Shown here in pieces: positions 63,865 to 64,000 of a stretch of DNA of 64,000 nt. The notes under the pieces are model-generated. The model did not search any database and was not told where the DNA came from. It saw only the letters and a program-made list of their open reading frames with translations. The stretch lies in NCBI GenBank assembly GCA_019096155.1, contig JAHCVI010000003.1, forward strand, positions 930,001 through 994,000, in the 5' to 3' direction. Source of the stretch: Staphylotrichum longicolle. Its lineage: Eukaryota; Ascomycota; Sordariomycetes; Sordariales; Chaetomiaceae. The translations under genes were made by a program, and so were the position numbers. Position 1 is the stretch's first letter. The number at the start of each line of letters is the position of its first letter.

Positions 63865-64000
63865 GTCCTTCTGGCGATGCAGCGGGCATGATTCTCCTAT
63901 GTTCAATCTCTTTCTGCGCGTCTGTGACGGGTCTGCTGGTTTTCGGACTTTTTGGGCCGCGTCCTTTCAGGGAAAGGCGCGGGATTCGGTTTAGCGATGG

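Noticed and set aside
1..64000. tRNA, rRNA, CRISPR, prokaryotic operons, transposons
   Set aside because: I looked for T-loop-like GGTTCGAATC motifs, repeat-spacer arrays, terminal repeats and transposase motifs and saw none; the gene structure is eukaryotic.

Overview
The window is nuclear DNA of a filamentous ascomycete (Pezizomycotina, most likely Sordariomycetes). Evidence: about 27 protein genes, most split by 50-100 nt GT..AG introns (several with a CTAAC-type branch point), plus families typical of these fungi: a con-10/KGG conidiation protein, a HET-domain gene, a UstYa-type (DUF3328) gene, a DUF1996 protein, fungal BTB proteins and mannitol-1-phosphate dehydrogenase. I found no rRNA, tRNA, CRISPR array, plasmid or phage feature and no recognisable transposon.

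Layout. About 0.9-17.6 kb is a compact housekeeping block: a His-rich orphan, ALG10 (N-glycan glucosyltransferase), QCR10 (complex III), MED4 (Mediator), a TM9 nonaspanin, LCP5 (18S rRNA processing), a flavin monooxygenase, an uncharacterised fungal protein and a secreted two-propeller phytase with EGF modules. About 19-39 kb is accessory: a UBA-ClpB-like AAA protein, a UstYa-like oxidase, a chitin-binding secreted protein, a Gly-rich GPI-type protein, an F-box protein, a DHA2 MFS exporter, a 913-codon disordered/hydrolase fusion, a bacterial-like SAM methyltransferase, a tiny Cys-containing secreted protein and a DUF1996 protein. At 39.3 kb lies con-10. From 40 to 49 kb is a tandem array of four BTB genes plus a BTB pseudogene, all on the minus strand, with one beta-lactamase-like gene inside it on the plus strand. 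Then come an orphan ORF, a HET gene, a cAMP-receptor-like GPCR, a 5.1 kb stretch with no gene I can support, and mannitol-1-phosphate 5-dehydrogenase at the right edge.

How the genes relate. I see no obvious multi-gene pathway. The most system-like feature is the BTB array: closely related paralogues sharing a core motif and, in three members, the same phase-1 intron, which suggests recent local duplication and decay. Neighbouring genes (HET, F-box, AAA, UstYa, MFS, secreted proteins) fit a fast-evolving accessory region between conserved blocks.

Caveat. About eight genes show single- or double-base frame breaks, often in G, C, A or T runs, in places where conserved motifs resume in the next frame (ALG10, FMO, AAA, CBM18 protein, Gly-rich GPI protein, MFS, BTB-B, the 13.6 kb gene). 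Because essential ALG10 is affected, uncorrected assembly indels look more likely than gene decay, but this cannot be decided from the sequence alone.
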